Shown here: positions 1 through 8,247 of the stretch, piece by piece | Layout: every line of letters starts with the position of its first letter | Position numbering within the stretch: the stretch's first letter is position 1 | From: Thermohalobaculum sp039026375 | GTDB taxonomy: Bacteria > Pseudomonadota > Alphaproteobacteria > Rhodobacterales > Rhodobacteraceae | Assembly: GCA_039026375.1 (NCBI GenBank) | Contig: JBCCML010000003.1 | Coordinates: forward strand, 62,001 to 126,000 | Length of the DNA stretch: 64,000 nucleotides | Reading direction: 5' to 3' | Notes under the pieces: model-generated | Databases searched by the model: none | What the model saw: the letters and a program-made list of their open reading frames with translations, nothing else | Told to the model about the DNA's origin: nothing | Translations under genes and position numbers: made by a program

Positions 1-177
1 CTGCTGTTCGGGGCGCTTTACCAAGGTGGCACCGAGCTGGATTTCGAGTTCACCTCGATCACGCGGGAAATGGTGCTGGTGGTGCAGGGGCTGATCATCC
101 TGTTTTCCGGCGCGCTGGCCTACATGATCACGCCGTGGCTGATCCGGATCTTTGCCAAGGGGGCGACCCGTGCTTGA
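1..177 (+). CDS. ABC importer permease (nucleoside/simple sugar type), 3' end only
   Basis: The reading frame is open from base 1 and ends at TGA 175-177, leaving the last 58 residues of a protein that starts outside the window. The tail holds one hydrophobic helix (VLVVQGLIILFSGALAYMI) and a short basic end, as in the C-terminus of inner-membrane permeases of the BPD_transp_2 family. The next gene is a full permease of the same family and starts inside this stop codon, so the two probably form a heterodimeric channel for a BmpA/Bmp-type importer. Family is inferred mainly from this neighbour. Confidence 0.75.
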   Translation: MLFGALYQGGTELDFEFTSITREMVLVVQGLIILFSGALAYMITPWLIRIFAKGATRA

Positions 178-1156
178 GGGGGCAGCAGAGCTGTGGATCG
201 ACGCCCTGCGCATCGCCGACGGCACGGTGCGGGTCGCGGTGCCCCTGATCCTGTGCGCCATGGCGGGCCTTGTCTCAGAACGGTCGGGGATCGTCGACAT
301 TGGGCTGGAGGGAAAGCTGCTGGCAGGTGCCTTTGCCGCGGCCGCGGTGGCCAGCCTGACGGGATCGCCTTGGGCTGGCCTGGGCGCAGCGCTGGGTGTC
401 TCTGCCGCGTTTGCACTGCTGCACGGTTTCGCGATCATCACGCACCGGGGCGAGCAAATCATTTCGGGCGTCGCCGTCAACATCCTGGCCGCGGGCCTGA
501 CGGTGGTGATCGGCATCGCACTGTTCCGCCAGGGCGGTCAGACCCCCACGCTGATGCCCGAGCAACGGTTCAGCCCGATCAACCTGCCGGGGGTGGAGAG
601 CATCGGCGCCATTCCCTGGATTGGCCCGCTCTATGCCGAGCTGATCTCGGGCCACAACCTGCTGGTCTACGTGGCCTTTGCGACGGTGCTGGGCGTCTGG
701 TGGATGCTCTACCGGACGACATTTGGCCTGCGGCTGCGGGCGGTTGGCGAGAGTCCCGCGGCGATCGACTCGGCGGGCGTGTCCGTGCCGTGGCTGCGCT
801 ATCGCGCGGTGCTGATCGCGGGGCTGTTGTGCGGGATTGCGGGGGCATACCTGTCGACCGCGCATGGCTCGGCCTTCGTGCGCGATATGTCGGCGGGTAA
901 AGGGTTCATTGCACTGGCGGCGATGATCCTGGGTAAGTGGCGGCCGGGGCTGGCAATGGTCGCCTGCCTGCTGTTTGGATTTCTCGAGACAATCACCCCG
1001 CGCCTGCAGGGGGTTGAGATCCCGATCATTGGCGAGGCCCCCACCGCGCTGATCCCCGTACTGCCCTACGTCTTCACGGTGATCCTGCTGGCGGGATTCT
1101 TCGGGCGTGCCGTACCGCCCCGGGCGCTGGGCACGGCCTACGTGAAGGAGCACTAG
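170..1156 (+). CDS. ABC transporter permease, nucleoside/simple sugar importer
   Basis: A 328-residue inner-membrane permease with about eight hydrophobic segments. The early motif LVSERSGIVDIGLEGKLLAG is typical of the second permease (YufQ/NupQ-like) of BmpA-dependent nucleoside or purine importers. I chose GTG 170 because it overlaps the previous stop (175-177), which suggests translational coupling; a TTG at 152 is also in frame but less likely. The ATPase and binding protein must lie upstream of the window. The substrate cannot be read from sequence; nucleosides are the commonest in the family. Confidence 0.85.
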   Translation: MLEGAAELWIDALRIADGTVRVAVPLILCAMAGLVSERSGIVDIGLEGKLLAGAFAAAAVASLTGSPWAGLGAALGVSAAFALLHGFAIITHRGEQIISGVAVNILAAGLTVVIGIALFRQGGQTPTLMPEQRFSPINLPGVESIGAIPWIGPLYAELISGHNLLVYVAFATVLGVWWMLYRTTFGLRLRAVGESPAAIDSAGVSVPWLRYRAVLIAGLLCGIAGAYLSTAHGSAFVRDMSAGKGFIALAAMILGKWRPGLAMVACLLFGFLETITPRLQGVEIPIIGEAPTALIPVLPYVFTVILLAGFFGRAVPPRALGTAYVKEH

Positions 1157-1350
1157 CAGGTGACGCCGATTGGGCGCATACGGCCCGCTGCTCAACCGCT
1201 AACCCCAGATTCGCAATAATCTTACGCCGAAATCAGGTGATACCGGCTTGCCAAGACGGCCAAGCCGCAAATACCATCATGTTGCACCGCGTCATAAGCG
1301 GGATTCAAGGCTGGCCATCAGAGCCAGCGTAAAGACTGGGGAAAACGGAG

Positions 1351-2226
1351 ATGGACATCCGTACCGTAGGCGTCATCGGCGCCGGACAAATGGGCGCTGG
1401 CATCGCGCAGGTCTTCGCTGCTGCGGGCTTTGACGTCAGCCTGAACGACGTGAACCCGGAGGCGCTGGACAAGGCCAAGGGCCACATCGCCGGCAACCTG
1501 GACAAGGCGGTCGAGCGTGCCCGCCTGGCACCCGAGGAACGCGACGCCACCCTGGGCCGCCTGGCCCTGCAACCGGAGCTGGAACATCTGGGCCAGTTGG
1601 ACCTGATCGTGGAATCGGCCGTCGAGAAAGAGGCCGTCAAAGTCCAGATCTTCTCGGCGCTGACCCCGCATCTGGCGCCGCACACGCTGCTGACGACGAA
1701 CACCTCGTCGATTTCCATCACCCGGCTGGCCTCGACCACAGACCGGCCCGAGCGGTTCATGGGTCTGCACTTCATGAACCCTGTGCCGGTGATGAACCTG
1801 GTCGAGCTGATCCGCGGCATCGCCACGGACGAGGCCACCTTCCAAACCATGCAGGGCGTCGTCGACACCCTGGGCAAAACCGCAGCCGTGGCCGAGGACT
1901 TCCCAGCCTTCATCGTCAATCGCATCCTGCTGCCGATGATCAACGAGGCGGTCTACACCCTCTACGAAGGTGTCGGCACGGTGAAGTCCATCGACACTGC
2001 CATGAAGCTGGGCACCCGCCACCCGATGGGCCCGCTGGAACTGGCGGACTTCATCGGGCTGGACACCTGCCTTGCCATCATGAACGTGCTGCACGATGGG
2101 CTGGCCGACACCAAATACCGGCCCTGCCCGCTACTGACCAAGTATGTCGAAGCCGGATGGCTGGGCCGTAAATCTGGCCGTGGCTTCTACGACTACCGGG
2201 GCGAGGAGCCGGTCCCGACCCGCTAA
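1351..2226 (+). CDS. hbd: 3-hydroxybutyryl-CoA dehydrogenase
   Basis: A 291-residue soluble enzyme that interconverts acetoacetyl-CoA and 3-hydroxybutyryl-CoA with NAD(P), feeding butyrate and fatty-acid metabolism. The N-terminus has the Rossmann motif GVIGAGQMGAGIAQ. The catalytic region GLHFMNPVPVMNLVE (about residues 138-152) and NRILLPMINEA (about 190-200) match the single-domain HBD family, and the end KSGRGFYDY is the family signature. Length is normal. ATG 1351 follows a purine-rich GGGGAAAACGGAG. In Rhodobacterales this gene often sits near electron-transfer flavoprotein genes, but none is present on the downstream side here. Confidence 0.95.
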   Translation: MDIRTVGVIGAGQMGAGIAQVFAAAGFDVSLNDVNPEALDKAKGHIAGNLDKAVERARLAPEERDATLGRLALQPELEHLGQLDLIVESAVEKEAVKVQIFSALTPHLAPHTLLTTNTSSISITRLASTTDRPERFMGLHFMNPVPVMNLVELIRGIATDEATFQTMQGVVDTLGKTAAVAEDFPAFIVNRILLPMINEAVYTLYEGVGTVKSIDTAMKLGTRHPMGPLELADFIGLDTCLAIMNVLHDGLADTKYRPCPLLTKYVEAGWLGRKSGRGFYDYRGEEPVPTR

Positions 2227-2349
2227 CGCACCCCATGTTGCGCGCGGCGCAAAAATGAATTCCCTGTGACGCGGTTTGTCCGCGCCGCTGTGACTCCTAT
2301 CTCTCTGGTCACCGCAAAATGGAAAACCGGGTCAGAATAGGAGCTTCAG

Positions 2350-2925
2350 ATGCGCCTCGCTTCCCTCGTCCTTGCCATCGCCTTGGCGTTTGGCGCCCCC
2401 GCCGTTCATGCCGGCCCTCACACGCTGGACAAAAGCCATGCCCACGTAACGTTCGTGGTTAGCCACCTGGGCTTCTCCAGCGTTCATGGCCAGTTCCGCA
2501 AATTCGACGCCGATATCAGCTTTGACGCTGAAAAGGTCGAGACCTCCAGCGTCGCCTTCACCATCGATGCCGCTTCGGTCGACACCTTCTGGGAACCACG
2601 CGACAAACATATCCGTGGTGCCGACTTCCTGGACGTCGAAAACCACCCGACGATCACTTTCGTCAGCACGTCGATCACAACCACGGGCGCCGACACGGCG
2701 GACGTAACCGGCGATCTGACGATCCGGGGCGTAACCCAGTCGGTCACCTTCCAGGCCAAGATGAACAAGATCGGCCCGTCGCCCTTTAACCCGAACAAAA
2801 CCATCGCAGGCTTTACCGTAACAGGCGAGATTGACCGCACGCAGTTCGGCGTCTCCTACGCGGCCCCGGCCGTCAGCGCGGTCATCCCCGTGAAAATCGA
2901 GCTGGAGATGAGCCCGACCTCGTAA
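2350..2925 (+). CDS. YceI family periplasmic protein
   Basis: 191 residues with a clear Sec signal peptide (MRLASLVLAIALAFGAPAVHA, cleavage near residue 21). The mature part is a YceI-type lipocalin-like beta barrel: it opens with the motif LDKSHAHVTFVVSHLGFSSV and ends with EIDRTQFGVSY. The family binds long isoprenoids and is usually periplasmic. The cytochrome b561 gene starts 79 bases downstream on the same strand, a pairing common in proteobacteria, so a role with quinone-like lipids or redox in the periplasm is plausible but inferred. Confidence 0.9.
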   Translation: MRLASLVLAIALAFGAPAVHAGPHTLDKSHAHVTFVVSHLGFSSVHGQFRKFDADISFDAEKVETSSVAFTIDAASVDTFWEPRDKHIRGADFLDVENHPTITFVSTSITTTGADTADVTGDLTIRGVTQSVTFQAKMNKIGPSPFNPNKTIAGFTVTGEIDRTQFGVSYAAPAVSAVIPVKIELEMSPTS

Positions 2926-3004
2926 GGCCGGCACCCTCAGCAAGGACCGGGCCGGGCGGCAATGCCGTCCGGTCCGTCTCAGCAACAACCCGAAGGTCAA
3001 ACCA

Positions 3005-3649
3005 ATGGGAATTCGGAATACCAAAGACAGCTGGGGATTGGCCGCTCGCCTGTTCCACTGGACCGTCGGCATTCTGATCCTGGGTATGCTGATCTTCGGC
3101 TTCTACCTGACAATTGCCTTCTACCCCGGTGACTTCGCCAAACTGGACCTGGTTCAGCAGCACAAAAGCGTGGGCTTTGTTGTGTTCGGCTTGGTCATCC
3201 TTCGGATCATGTGGCGCGCCTTCAATCCGCCGCCCGCGCATCTGGGCGATATGGGCAGCCTGCAACGCGCCGTCGCCAGCGGGGTACATGTCGCCCTGTA
3301 TGTGCTGATGCTGGCCATGCCGCTGTCCGGATGGCTGATGGTCACTTCCTCGCCGTTGAACGATCTGGACGCCTACCCGCTGCAGATCAAGAACATGGTC
3401 TTTGGCCTGTTTGAGATGCCAGACCTCTACGTGGTCGGCGATCGAGAGGTGTCGGACCTGTTCGCCGCCATTCACTATTACTGCGCCATTGCGATGGCGG
3501 CGATTGTAGGGTTGCATCTGGCCGGCGCCCTCTACCACGCGGTGGTAAAAAAGGACGGCGTCCTGACCCGTATGCTGCGCGGCAAGACCACTCTGAGCAC
3601 CGAAGACGCCGCGGGCAATGCCTCAGTCGGCCAGCGATACCTGGGATAG
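3005..3649 (+). CDS. Cytochrome b561 family protein
   Basis: A 214-residue membrane protein with four hydrophobic helices (about residues 16-37, 52-70, 90-110 and 150-180). Histidines suited to b-haem ligation sit near the helix ends: H18 (LFHWTVG), H53 (QQHKSVGF), H157 (AIHYYCAI) and H171 (GLHLAGALYH). It probably carries electrons between quinol and periplasmic partners. It follows the YceI gene and likely shares its transcript. Its last 27 bases overlap the convergent chorismate mutase gene. Confidence 0.9.
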   Translation: MGIRNTKDSWGLAARLFHWTVGILILGMLIFGFYLTIAFYPGDFAKLDLVQQHKSVGFVVFGLVILRIMWRAFNPPPAHLGDMGSLQRAVASGVHVALYVLMLAMPLSGWLMVTSSPLNDLDAYPLQIKNMVFGLFEMPDLYVVGDREVSDLFAAIHYYCAIAMAAIVGLHLAGALYHAVVKKDGVLTRMLRGKTTLSTEDAAGNASVGQRYLG

Positions 3650-4177
3650 CGCCGCTGCAATCGCCGCCCGGTCTGGGCCTGGCAGGCATTCCAGATCGAC
3701 CAGGGCATCGAAGTCCGGCGACGGGCCAAGGGTCTGCCCAGCCTCCAGCGAGAGGCGTATCTTTGCAACGATCTCGGCGCCCAGCCGGATCAGTTCGGGC
3801 CGGATCTCGGTCACCAGATCAGGCGTCGGCTCGTTCGGTGGCACGCCGTTCCAACGCGTGATCCAGCAGGTCTGGATAGCCTTTGCGGCGGTGATCTGGG
3901 CCTGGAAGAAAGCCCGCGTGCTGGCGGCATCCAGCCCCTGTTTGCCGGCGCTTTCCGTTGCCTTCTCCAGAACGACAGCCTCGCGGTCCAGATCTTCAAC
4001 GGGGGCGCCGCGGGCAACTTTCCAGGCGGCCACCGCCCGGATGACGGACAGACGCTCGCCAATGGCGGCATAGACATCCTTCGGCTCCGCTCTGGCCGAC
4101 GGGGCGCCTGCGGCCACGACGAACAGCGCCAGCGCGACCACCGCGCCACGGATCGCCTTAGCCAGGATAGGTTTCAT
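3623..4177 (-). CDS. aroQ: Secreted (gamma-subclass) chorismate mutase
   Basis: 184 residues from ATG 4177, with a signal peptide ending at ..AGAPSARA (a second ATG at 4186 would add three residues). The mature helical core contains the AroQ pattern R..VIRAVAAWKVARGAP.EDLDREAVVL, whose Lys, Asp, Arg and Glu are the usual chorismate-binding positions. The enzyme converts chorismate to prephenate; the gamma subclass is exported to the periplasm and its role there is unclear. It is the last gene of the pho/pst block: its start overlaps the 3' end of phoB by 20 bases. It also overlaps the convergent cytochrome b561 gene. Confidence 0.8.
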   Translation of the reverse strand: MKPILAKAIRGAVVALALFVVAAGAPSARAEPKDVYAAIGERLSVIRAVAAWKVARGAPVEDLDREAVVLEKATESAGKQGLDAASTRAFFQAQITAAKAIQTCWITRWNGVPPNEPTPDLVTEIRPELIRLGAEIVAKIRLSLEAGQTLGPSPDFDALVDLECLPGPDRAAIAAALSQVSLAD

Positions 4178-4853
4178 CCAGAGCATACCCCGCTGCGCGC
4201 ACGGTTCGAATGGGATCGCGGTCGCCGCGCCGGTTCAGCGCCTTGCGAAGACGTCCGATATGGACGTCGACGGTGCGCGCCTCGACATAGACATCCCGGC
4301 CCCAGACCAGGTCCAGCAACTGCTCGCGGCTATAGACGCGGCCGGGCCGCTGCAGCAGGCAGTCCAGCAGGCGAAACTCGGTCGGGCCCAAGTGGATTTC
4401 GCGTTCGGCACGGCGGACGCGGCGGGTCTCGCGGTCCAGTATCAGATCGCCAAAGGTCGCCACTTCCGAGGAGATCGTCGGCCGGGCCCGGCGCAGCAGG
4501 GCGCGCACGCGGGCGGTAAGCTCGGGGATCGAGAACGGCTTGGTCAGGTAGTCGTCGGCGCCGGTGTCCAGGCCGCGGATACGGTCGGTCTCCTCGCCGC
4601 GGGCAGTCAGCATGATGACCGGCATATCGCGCAATTCGGACCGGGCGCGAATGCGGCGGCAGATCTCTATCCCGCTAAGACCCGGCAGCATCCAGTCCAG
4701 CAGGACCAGATCGGGCGTCTCTTCTTCAATGGCCAGCATCGCATCGTCGCCATCCGCCGCAGTCTGGACGATGAAGCCTTCCTGCTGCAGGTTGTATTCC
4801 AGCAGTGCGCTCAGCGCCTCCTCGTCTTCGACCAGCAGTATCTTGGCGCCCAT
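4158..4853 (-). CDS. phoB: Phosphate regulon response regulator PhoB
   Basis: 231 residues, normal for PhoB. The receiver domain (1-120) has the acidic pair at D10/E11, the phospho-acceptor D53 in LVLLDWMLPG, and K near 105 in DDYLTKPFS. The C-terminal OmpR-type winged helix (about 130-228) ends with the DNA-contact segment VDVHIGRLRKALNRRG. It activates genes with Pho boxes when phosphate is low. It lies 15 bases after phoU. The sensor gene phoR is at the other end of this block. Confidence 0.95.
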   Translation of the reverse strand: MGAKILLVEDEEALSALLEYNLQQEGFIVQTAADGDDAMLAIEEETPDLVLLDWMLPGLSGIEICRRIRARSELRDMPVIMLTARGEETDRIRGLDTGADDYLTKPFSIPELTARVRALLRRARPTISSEVATFGDLILDRETRRVRRAEREIHLGPTEFRLLDCLLQRPGRVYSREQLLDLVWGRDVYVEARTVDVHIGRLRKALNRRGDRDPIRTVRAAGYALDETYPG

Positions 4854-4868
4854 CAGCCCGCGTCCCGT

Positions 4869-5585
4869 TCAGCCCTGCCCGTCGCCGGACAGCTCGTCCC
4901 AATTGTTCGACTTCGGCCTGTCGTCGCCCAGCGGCTTGCCCTCGACGACGTAGTACGTCATCTCGGCGATGAAGGTCGTGTGGTCGCCGATACGCTCGAA
5001 GTTTTTGACGACAAACAGCAATTGCGCGCACAGGCCGATCGTGCGCTGGTCTTCCATCATGTAGGTCGTCAGCTCGCGGAAGATCGAGTTGTGCATCTCG
5101 TCGATCTCGACATCGCGCTTCCAGACAGACACGCTCAGCGCCGTGTCACGGGCCGTATAGGCATCCAACGCCTCGCCCATAAGCTGCTGGGTCTGCTTGC
5201 CCATGCGCGCGACCGAGTTGATCACCTTCATCGGCGGGCTCTGGTTGATGACCAGCGTGCGCTTGGCCACGTTCTTAGCCAGATCCCCGATACGCTCCAG
5301 GGCCGAGGCAATCTTCAGCGCCGCCACCACCTCGCGCAGATCGTTGGCCATGGGCTGGCGCAGCGCCATCACCTCGATGGCCGACTTCTCCAGTTCGACC
5401 TCCATCTTGTCGATCTGGCGATCGGTCTTGACCACGCCGGACGCCAACTCGCTATCGCGGGTCTGCAGCGCCTCGATCGCCGAATTCAGCTGCTCCTCGG
5501 CCAGACCGCCCATCTCCGAGATCCGTGCCGAGATCCCGCGCAGGTCCTGGTCAAACGCAGAAACAATGTGTTTTGCCTGGCTCAT
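4869..5585 (-). CDS. phoU: Phosphate signalling protein PhoU
   Basis: 238 residues forming two three-helix PhoU repeats. The metal-binding style motifs ALERIGDLAKNVAKR (about 95-110) and FERIGDHTTFIAEM (about 198-212) are both present. PhoU links PstB transport activity to PhoR and holds the kinase off when phosphate is plentiful. It sits between pstB and phoB with short gaps, as in most proteobacterial pst operons. Confidence 0.95.
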   Translation of the reverse strand: MSQAKHIVSAFDQDLRGISARISEMGGLAEEQLNSAIEALQTRDSELASGVVKTDRQIDKMEVELEKSAIEVMALRQPMANDLREVVAALKIASALERIGDLAKNVAKRTLVINQSPPMKVINSVARMGKQTQQLMGEALDAYTARDTALSVSVWKRDVEIDEMHNSIFRELTTYMMEDQRTIGLCAQLLFVVKNFERIGDHTTFIAEMTYYVVEGKPLGDDRPKSNNWDELSGDGQG

Positions 5586-5605
5586 CCGCCCTCTCCGATC
5601 TCACC

Positions 5606-6388
5606 TCAGCCGAAGCGGCCGGTGATGTATTGCTGTGTTCTTTCGTGGTCGGGGTTGGTGAAGATCTTGCTGGTCTCGCCAAACTCCAGCAGCAGGCCCA
5701 AGTGGAAGAAGGCCGTCTTCTGGCTGACCCGGGCCGCCTGCTGCATCGAGTGGGTGACGATCACCAGAGCATAATTCTGGCGCAGTTCGTCGATCAATTC
5801 CTCGATCTGCGCGGTTGCAATCGGGTCCAGGGCCGAGCATGGCTCGTCCATCAGCAGCACCTCTGGGGCCGTGGCCACCGCGCGCGCAATGCACAACCGC
5901 TGTTGCTGACCGCCCGACAGCCCCGTTCCCGGCGCATCCAGGCGATCCTTAACCTCGTCCCAAAGCGCCGCGCGGCGCAGCGACTGTTCAACGATCTGAT
6001 CCAGCTCGCCCTTATTGGCCGCCAGGCCGTGGATACGCGGCCCATAGGCCACGTTGTCATAGATCGACTTTGGAAACGGGTTCGGTTTTTGAAACACCAT
6101 GCCGACGCGCGCCCGAAGCTGGACCGGATCAACATCGCGGGCGTAGATGTCCTGGCCGTCCAACAGAATCTCACCCGTTACCCGGCAGATATCGATCGTG
6201 TCGTTCATCCGGTTCAGGCAGCGCAGGAACGTCGACTTTCCGCAGCCCGACGGGCCGATGAACGCGGTCACCGAATTCGGCTCGATCTCAACGTCAACGC
6301 TCTTGATCGCCTGTGCGTCGCCGTAGAAGACGTCCACTGACCGCGCGCTGATCTTTGCTTGCTCTGCGACTTGACTGCCATCAGCCAT
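5606..6388 (-). CDS. pstB: Phosphate ABC transporter ATPase PstB
   Basis: 260 residues from ATG 6388; a GTG at 6397 would add three. Walker A is GPSGCGKST, the ABC signature is LSGGQQQRLCIARA and Walker B is EVLLMDEPCSALD, followed by the switch histidine in IVTHSMQQA. It powers phosphate import through PstC/PstA. The start lies just after the pstA stop codon (6391-6393), consistent with coupled translation. Confidence 0.96.
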   Translation of the reverse strand: MADGSQVAEQAKISARSVDVFYGDAQAIKSVDVEIEPNSVTAFIGPSGCGKSTFLRCLNRMNDTIDICRVTGEILLDGQDIYARDVDPVQLRARVGMVFQKPNPFPKSIYDNVAYGPRIHGLAANKGELDQIVEQSLRRAALWDEVKDRLDAPGTGLSGGQQQRLCIARAVATAPEVLLMDEPCSALDPIATAQIEELIDELRQNYALVIVTHSMQQAARVSQKTAFFHLGLLLEFGETSKIFTNPDHERTQQYITGRFG

Positions 6389-6390
6389 TG

Positions 6391-8238
6391 TCACCACCGC
6401 CTTTCAAAGCGCTTGCGAAGTATCACAGCCAGCGCGTTCATCAGAATGAGGAAGACCAAAAGGACCGTGATCGCCACGGCTGTTTTGCCCTCGAACAATC
6501 GCTCGGAATTGTTGTTCCACAGGTAGATCAACGACGGCAATACGTTCGCCTTGTCCAGGGGATCGCCGGGCGTCTCCTGAATGAAACTGTTCATGCCGAT
6601 GATGATCAGCGGCGCTGTCTCACCCAATGCCTGAGCCATCGCAATGATCGAACCCGTCATGATGCCGGGCATCGCCAATGGCAACACATGGTGGGTCGAG
6701 GTCTGCAGCTTCGAGGCACCTAAACCCAGTGCCGCATCCCGGATCGAGGGCGGCACCGCCTTGATCGAGGCACGCGAGGCAATGATGATCGTGGGCAAGC
6801 TCATCAGGGCCAGCACCACGCCACCGGCCAGCGGTGTCGACCGCGGATCCTCGGCAATCGCTTTCAGCAGGCCGTCGAACAGCTCCACCCCGAACAGCTG
6901 TACCCCCGTCAGCAATACCGTCAGGCCCAGCAGGCCAAAGACGATCGAAGGCACCGCGGCCAGATTGTTGATGTTCACCTCGATGAAGTTGGTCAGGCGG
7001 TTCTTGGGCGCGAATTCCTCCAGGTAGATCGACGCCATCACGCCCACCGGAAAGACCAAGAGGAAGGTCACCATCATCGTCCAGAACGATCCGATCAGCG
7101 CGCCCCAGATGCCGGCAATCTCGGCCGAGGAACTGTCGGTGTTTTGCAGCACATCCCAGTTGAAGTGGGTGACCACGCGGTCTTGCAGGCGGAATTGTTC
7201 CAGCCAGACGAGCTGGCGGTCGTTGATCTGGCGCGTGCCCTCAGGCCGTTCAAAAACCAAGGCGGACCACGACCCTTCTGGGACTTCGCCCAGCTGGGTC
7301 GGCGGCTCTACAATCTCGCCAACCAGGCGTTCCCGCCCAAACTCGACGATCTTAATCCAGCCCTTGTTCGCCCGGATGAACAACGAGGGGTCGTCGGTGC
7401 GCATCTGAAAGATATTCTGCAGGTCAGTCGCCTCAATCAGGGCGGCGTCGGCCTCTGCGCGCTTCGCATCGCGTTGGCGGGTAAACGCGTCGATCATGCC
7501 TTGCAGTTGGGCGCGCTCTTCGTCTGGTTCGGCCTCTTCCAGCTTGGCCAACGTGTCATCGACGGCGCGGGCTTGGTCACTTGCGATGTTGCGCAGGACG
7601 CGGGCCTCGCGGGCGCGGTCATCTTGCATAAGCTGACGGGCGTAGCTCAGGGCGGAGGTAGTCAGGGTGATGATCACCTGATCATCATCCTCGCCGGGCG
7701 CCATTGAGATGGTGCCGGTCGAACCCGCGTCCTCCAGCTCGCCCAAGTCGCCCATGAAGTAAAGTTGGACCTCATCGTCGAACAGCGCTTCGAAATGATA
7801 GCGCTCTCCGATCAGCTCGGGATTGGCCTCCACCAGATCGCTGAGCACGAAACCTTCGAATTTGGACAGCAAGGCATAGAGCGGTCGGGCGCTGCGGCCT
7901 TTGATGTCCGTCTCGGCCGCGTCGCGCAGTCCGTCTCGCAACGGCGCGACCAGATCGACGCGGGTGGCGGGATCGCCATCGGTCAGCGTGGCCATCGCGC
8001 GCTCTTTGACCACCAGTTCGACATCCATCGACAGGTAGTATTCGGAATTGACGCTGTAGGCCTTGGTCACGATGGTCCAGACCAGAATGGCCAGCGCCAG
8101 GCCAGCCAGGCAGATCGCAATGATGCCATAGGCCTTCAGGCGCACCTGCGCCCAATGGCGCTTCTTGACCCTGCGCGCGCTTTCCTGGGAGGTGTGTTTG
8201 GCCGACAGGCCGGCCATGTCGATCACGGTCTCAGACAT
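6391..8238 (-). CDS. pstA: Phosphate ABC transporter permease PstA, long form
   Basis: 615 residues, about twice the length of E. coli PstA. After one N-terminal membrane helix (about 32-55) comes a roughly 330-residue hydrophilic segment, probably periplasmic, corresponding to the DUF3333-type extension known in alphaproteobacterial PstA. The usual permease domain follows, with the EAA-loop region DAALGLGASKLQTSTHHVLPLA near residue 520 and the end RFERRW. It pairs with PstC. The extended domain has no established role. Confidence 0.93.
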   Translation of the reverse strand: MSETVIDMAGLSAKHTSQESARRVKKRHWAQVRLKAYGIIAICLAGLALAILVWTIVTKAYSVNSEYYLSMDVELVVKERAMATLTDGDPATRVDLVAPLRDGLRDAAETDIKGRSARPLYALLSKFEGFVLSDLVEANPELIGERYHFEALFDDEVQLYFMGDLGELEDAGSTGTISMAPGEDDDQVIITLTTSALSYARQLMQDDRAREARVLRNIASDQARAVDDTLAKLEEAEPDEERAQLQGMIDAFTRQRDAKRAEADAALIEATDLQNIFQMRTDDPSLFIRANKGWIKIVEFGRERLVGEIVEPPTQLGEVPEGSWSALVFERPEGTRQINDRQLVWLEQFRLQDRVVTHFNWDVLQNTDSSSAEIAGIWGALIGSFWTMMVTFLLVFPVGVMASIYLEEFAPKNRLTNFIEVNINNLAAVPSIVFGLLGLTVLLTGVQLFGVELFDGLLKAIAEDPRSTPLAGGVVLALMSLPTIIIASRASIKAVPPSIRDAALGLGASKLQTSTHHVLPLAMPGIMTGSIIAMAQALGETAPLIIIGMNSFIQETPGDPLDKANVLPSLIYLWNNNSERLFEGKTAVAITVLLVFLILMNALAVILRKRFERRW

Positions 8239-8247
8239 GTCCCGCCC

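Noticed and set aside
4260..5774. A 504-codon plus-strand frame opposite phoB and phoU
   Set aside because: It lies antisense to two well-conserved genes and its translation has no motif; long antisense frames are common in high-GC DNA.
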